Shown here: in pieces, positions 5,547-7,707 of the stretch
How positions within the stretch are numbered: position 1 is the first letter of the stretch
Layout: each line of letters begins with the position of its first letter
Source: CAIQPS01 sp964631965
GTDB taxonomy: Bacteria > Actinomycetota > Thermoleophilia > RBG-16-64-13
Assembly: GCA_964631965.1 (NCBI GenBank)
Contig: CAZWAR010000120.1
Location: 1-7,707, forward strand
DNA length: 7,707 nucleotides
Direction of reading: 5' to 3'
Translations under genes and position numbers: made by a program
Notes under the pieces: generated by a model
Told to the model about the DNA's origin: nothing
Database searches by the model: none
Seen by the model: only the letters and a program-made list of their open reading frames with translations

Positions 5547-7352
5547 TCAGCTCCACACGAGCCGGCGCGCACGGCTCTCGATATCGGCCAGCGACAGTTC
5601 GGCCCGGCTGTCGAGTCCCCGTCCCGTCGTGGCGCTCTTAAGCACCCCGGCTGCCACGGCCGATGCCTGGGCGACAGTGTCGGGGATGTCTTTCGGCGCT
5701 TGGCACATGCCGGCGACGAACACTCCTCCGCGCTCGGTCTCGGTGGGGTCGGAGTTGTAGTCCAGCTCGCTGAACCATCCGTCGGGGTCGCGCGCGATCT
5801 GCAGCATTTCCGCCAGCTTGTCGCCGCCTTGGGCGGGGATCAGTCCTACGGCGAGGATCACCAGGTCCACCGGGAAGTCGACCATGCGGTCGCTGAGGAT
5901 GTCCTCCCCTTTGACCATCATCTGCCCGTCGACCTCGAGGACGCGTGCCGTGCGGCCGCGGACCACGAACGTCCCTTCGGCTTCGATCCGCTCGGCGAAC
6001 TCCTCATACCCCTTTCCGAAAGCCCGCATGTCTATGTAGTACTCGTAGCAGGCTGCTTCCGGCAGTTTCTCCTTGACCAGGTGGGAGAACTTCAGGGAGT
6101 ACATGCAGCACACCCGAGAGCAGTAGGGGTTGTGGTGCGCGTCCCGAGAGCCGACGCAGTGGATGATGGCCACGCTCTTGGGAGGCGGATTCTCGGCGTC
6201 CAGCACCCATTCCTCGGTCTTGGTGCGCCTGTTCATCCGCTTGGTCTTCGTGACGATCTTGCCGCCGGTGGGGCCCGAAGCGTTCGTCATCCGCTCGAAC
6301 TCCAGGGCGGTGATCACGTTGGGGAAGACACCATATCCGTATTGCTCCACCTTCTTGGCGTCGTAGACGTCGTACCCGGTGGCTAGCACGATGTTGCCCA
6401 CATCGATCTCGACGAGCTGATCCTTCTCGGTGAGATCGATGCACTCCTTGGGACACTTCTTGGCGCACACCCCGCATTTCTCGCCGTTGGTCTCGAAGTA
6501 CAGGCAGGACGCCTCGTCAAGCACGTAGGCGTTGGGGACGGCCTGGGGGAACGGCATGTAAATCGCCTTCCGTTCGGCTATCCCCGCATCGAATTCGCTC
6601 GGCGCCCGCCGCGGACAGCTTTCGGTGCAGGCGTTGCAGGCCACGCAGGAGGTGACGTCCACGTGTCTCGCCTTCTTGCGGATCACCGCACGGTACGCAC
6701 CAGGACCGCCGGTGATGTTCTCGACCTCCGCGTAGGTCATCAACTCGATCTTCTCGTGCTGTCCCACAGCCACCATCTTCGGAGTCAAGATGCAGGCCGC
6801 ACAGTCGAGCGTGGGGAAGGTCTTGTCGAACATCGCCATGTGGCCGCCGATGGTGGGTGTCCTCTCCACCAGGTAGACCTGCTTGCCCGCGTCCGCGATC
6901 TCCAGCGCCGTCTGGATCCCCGACACGCCCGCGCCGATGACAAGGGTCCCCGGCCGGGTGGCCCGGCTCTCCGGAACGGCGGCCAGGGCGAACGGGACCC
7001 CGAAGACCGCACAGGCCAGCACCGACTTGGCCCGGGCCGCTCCTCCCGAGGGGGCGCCATGCTCTCGAAACGAGGCGAGGAGAACCTCGCCGGGATCTGC
7101 GCCCGCCATGGCCATCGCCCGGGTGAAGGCCGGCTTGACGAAGCCGGGCGAATATCCGGCGAGGACGATCCGTTCCAAGCGGTGCGCGTTGATCTCGGTC
7201 GCAAGCTTCGCGGGGTCCAATTTGCACGATCTCTCGAGGGTGCGCACGACTTCGACATTGGGAAGGTTGGCCGCATAGGACTCGAGGGAGTGGAGGCTGA
7301 CGCCATCCGGGTCCTCAGCGTCTGATTGACAGATGAATACTCCGGTCCTCAT
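5547..7352 (-). CDS. hdrA: HdrA-like FAD/iron-sulfur protein with inserted ferredoxin domain and no C-terminal ferredoxin (first paralogue, QmoA-like role)
   Basis: A 601-aa HdrA-family flavoprotein, first gene of the operon. The N-terminal domain (about 1-130) aligns in style with HdrA (GVFICQSD) but lacks the ICxCGxNI cysteine pair, keeping only C8. The FAD domain opens with LVIGAGVSGIQTALEIADAG (137-156), then GGHMAMFDKTFPTLDCAACILTPKMV (C184, C187). An inserted ferredoxin domain follows: CVACNACTESCP (C236, C239, C242, C246), then C283 and CGVCAKKCPKEC (C293, C296, C300, C304). Next come IVLATGYDVYD (321-331), the HdrA cluster motif CVGSRD (C399) with YCSRVCC (C411, C415, C416), and GMCQAPKDIPDTVAQA (548-563). 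The chain stops about 40 residues later, where canonical HdrA (about 650 aa) carries a two-cluster ferredoxin. ATG at 7352 is preceded by GAGGGG. A roughly 20-residue basic stretch (about 368-390) separates GGKIV from the CVGSRD motif. The role is inferred as flavin-based electron distribution in an Hdr/Qmo-like complex. Confidence 0.93.
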   Translation of the reverse strand: MRTGVFICQSDAEDPDGVSLHSLESYAANLPNVEVVRTLERSCKLDPAKLATEINAHRLERIVLAGYSPGFVKPAFTRAMAMAGADPGEVLLASFREHGAPSGGAARAKSVLACAVFGVPFALAAVPESRATRPGTLVIGAGVSGIQTALEIADAGKQVYLVERTPTIGGHMAMFDKTFPTLDCAACILTPKMVAVGQHEKIELMTYAEVENITGGPGAYRAVIRKKARHVDVTSCVACNACTESCPRRAPSEFDAGIAERKAIYMPFPQAVPNAYVLDEASCLYFETNGEKCGVCAKKCPKECIDLTEKDQLVEIDVGNIVLATGYDVYDAKKVEQYGYGVFPNVITALEFERMTNASGPTGGKIVTKTKRMNRRTKTEEWVLDAENPPPKSVAIIHCVGSRDAHHNPYCSRVCCMYSLKFSHLVKEKLPEAACYEYYIDMRAFGKGYEEFAERIEAEGTFVVRGRTARVLEVDGQMMVKGEDILSDRMVDFPVDLVILAVGLIPAQGGDKLAEMLQIARDPDGWFSELDYNSDPTETERGGVFVAGMCQAPKDIPDTVAQASAVAAGVLKSATTGRGLDSRAELSLADIESRARRLVWS

Positions 7353-7449
7353 TCTGTCCCCTCTTCACGCGGTGGCCTCATACCGACGGCAGCCCGGACG
7401 TCCGCGTCCGAACATCCTCATAAGCTTAGGACTGTCTAGGAGATATAGA

Positions 7450-7468
7450 AATCAGCGGAAGTCTGATT
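7450..7468. repeat. Inverted repeat AATCAG-N7-CTGATT
   Basis: Perfect 6-bp arms at 7450-7455 and 7463-7468 separated by 7 bp. A second, overlapping inverted repeat uses GGAAG (7457-7461) and CTTCC (7469-7473). Both are short enough to arise by chance, but they sit in the divergent control region next to the operator-like repeats. Role unknown. Confidence 0.4.
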
Positions 7469-7472
7469 CTTC

Positions 7473-7516
7473 CTTGTAGGACGTTCGCCCCACGAGTGTA
7501 GGTGTTGTCCTACAAG
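7473..7516. promoter_or_regulatory. Operator-like inverted repeat built from CTTGTAGGAC / GTCCTACAAG with an extra TGTAGG half-site
   Basis: CTTGTAGGAC (7473-7482) and its exact reverse complement GTCCTACAAG (7507-7516) are separated by 24 bp. Inside, a third half-site TGTAGG (7497-7502) lies 21 bp after the first TGTAGG (7476-7481), about two helical turns, and forms a tight palindrome TGTAGG-N6-CCTACA (7497-7514). This arrangement is typical of a dimeric or cooperative transcription factor site. The adjacent response regulator is the obvious candidate binder, but that is inference; a hairpin in an RNA leader is a weaker alternative. Confidence 0.55.
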
Positions 7517-7522
7517 CGGCCG

Positions 7523-7534
7523 AAGAGTACTCTT
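7523..7534. promoter_or_regulatory. Perfect 12-bp palindrome AAGAGTACTCTT
   Basis: AAGAGTACTCTT is fully self-complementary and ends 35 bp before the response regulator start. Its location overlaps the weak -10 candidate for the regulator gene, so it could be a repressor or autoregulatory site. The bound factor is unknown. Confidence 0.4.
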
Positions 7535-7569
7535 GGGAAGACCGGCGTTCGTCAGTAGCAGGACCCAGG

Positions 7570-7707
7570 GTGGCAAAGATTTTGATCGCCGATAGTCAAC
7601 CGGTGTTCCGGCGGGGACTCACACAGGTCTTTGCCGGCACACAGGATCTGCAGGTCGCTGCCGAAGCGGATAGCGAGCAGCAGACGCTGACGCGCGTGAC
7701 TACCGGG
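7570..7707 (+). CDS. Response regulator receiver domain, NarL/FixJ (LuxR) type, 3' end cut by window edge
   Basis: From GTG at 7570, 46 codons are open to the window end and read MAKILIADSQPVFRRGLTQV and onward through AAEADSEQQTLTRVTTG. This matches the first strand and helix of NarL/FixJ-type receivers, whose usual start is of the form LIADDHPLFREGL. An AGGA (7560-7563) lies 6 nt upstream as a ribosome site. The phosphoacceptor aspartate, the rest of the receiver and the expected LuxR-type helix-turn-helix lie outside, so the output domain is inferred only. Oddity: the conserved acidic pair (DD) reads D8-S9, so the second metal-binding acidic residue is a serine. It is transcribed divergently from the hydrogenase operon and may control it. 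Confidence 0.82.
   Translation, partial: MAKILIADSQPVFRRGLTQVFAGTQDLQVAAEADSEQQTLTRVTTG

Larger units (their letters stand above)
7353..7569. promoter_or_regulatory. Divergent intergenic region between the hydrogenase/Hdr operon and a response regulator gene
   Basis: This 217-bp region must hold the promoters of both the minus-strand operon and the plus-strand regulator. It is less GC-rich in the middle (7415-7475, with agatatagaaat at 7441-7452) than the flanking genes. It contains several repeats listed separately. A plus-strand TTGTCC (7505-7510), a 17-bp gap and TACTCT (7528-7533) is a weak sigma-70-like candidate for the regulator gene. I see no convincing -35/-10 pair for the operon, although TATATC on the minus strand near 7442-7447 could be part of one. 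No open frame of note lies here. Confidence 0.6.

Noticed and set aside
5537..5572. Upstream ATG at 5572 as the start of the qmoC-like gene
   Set aside because: It would add 12 residues lying in the end of the previous gene. The ATG at 5536 has a perfect GGAGGT and gives the expected HdrC/QmoC-like N-terminus.
5508..6386. Plus-strand open frames across the first hdrA-like gene and the junction with the qmoC-like gene
   Set aside because: Antisense shadows that cross a real gene junction and a strong ribosome site on the minus strand, with no family features.
7473..7516. The CTTGTAGGAC inverted repeat as a transcription terminator
   Set aside because: There is no U-tract after the dyad on either strand, the genes diverge from this region so no transcript ends here, and the 24-bp loop is long for a terminator.
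1..7707. CRISPR arrays, tRNA or rRNA genes, insertion sequences
   Set aside because: No regular spaced repeats, no cloverleaf- or rRNA-like stretch and no transposase-like frame were seen; the window is filled by the operon and one short divergent control region.

Overview
The window is an almost gap-free, GC-rich segment carrying one six-gene operon on the minus strand (from about 7352 leftwards, running off the left edge), and the first 46 codons of a divergent response regulator on the plus strand at the right edge. Organism: a bacterium is favoured over an archaeon because of the NarL/FixJ-type receiver, strong Shine-Dalgarno sites and GTG starts. The redox genes point to an anaerobe. A high-GC anaerobic lineage (for example anaerobic Actinobacteriota, Chloroflexota or Desulfobacterota) fits, but nothing here fixes the phylum.

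Layout in transcription order on the minus strand: (1) an HdrA-like FAD/Fe-S protein of 601 aa (7352-5547); (2) a 400-aa fusion of an HdrC-like dicluster domain to a six-helix membrane domain, QmoC-like (5536-4334); (3) a second HdrA-like protein of 576 aa (4334-2604); (4) an MvhD-like [2Fe-2S] protein of 144 aa (2607-2173); (5) a [NiFe] hydrogenase small subunit of 322 aa, MvhG-like (2169-1201); (6) the [NiFe] hydrogenase large subunit, MvhA-like, with 401 codons visible (1204-2) and its C-terminus outside the window. Junctions are +10, -1, -4, +3 and -4 nt, so translation is probably coupled throughout. The 217-bp divergent region 7353-7569 holds several inverted and direct repeats. It is the only non-coding stretch of note; no stretch over 300 bp lacks a gene.

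How the genes may work together: subunits 4-6 form the electron-input module of a cytoplasmic group 3c-type (MvhADG-like) hydrogenase. Subunits 1-3 resemble the QmoABC/Hdr family of flavin and iron-sulfur complexes. The two HdrA paralogues have complementary domains: the first keeps the inserted ferredoxin domain and lacks the C-terminal one, and the second is the reverse. No HdrB (CCG-domain heterodisulfide-reducing subunit) is visible; the HdrC-type unit is instead fused to a haem/quinone-type membrane domain. The economical inference is a membrane-attached complex linking H2 to the quinone pool, possibly with flavin-based bifurcation to ferredoxin, in place of the soluble H2:heterodisulfide:ferredoxin system of methanogens. 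That is inference from architecture and not demonstrated by sequence alone.
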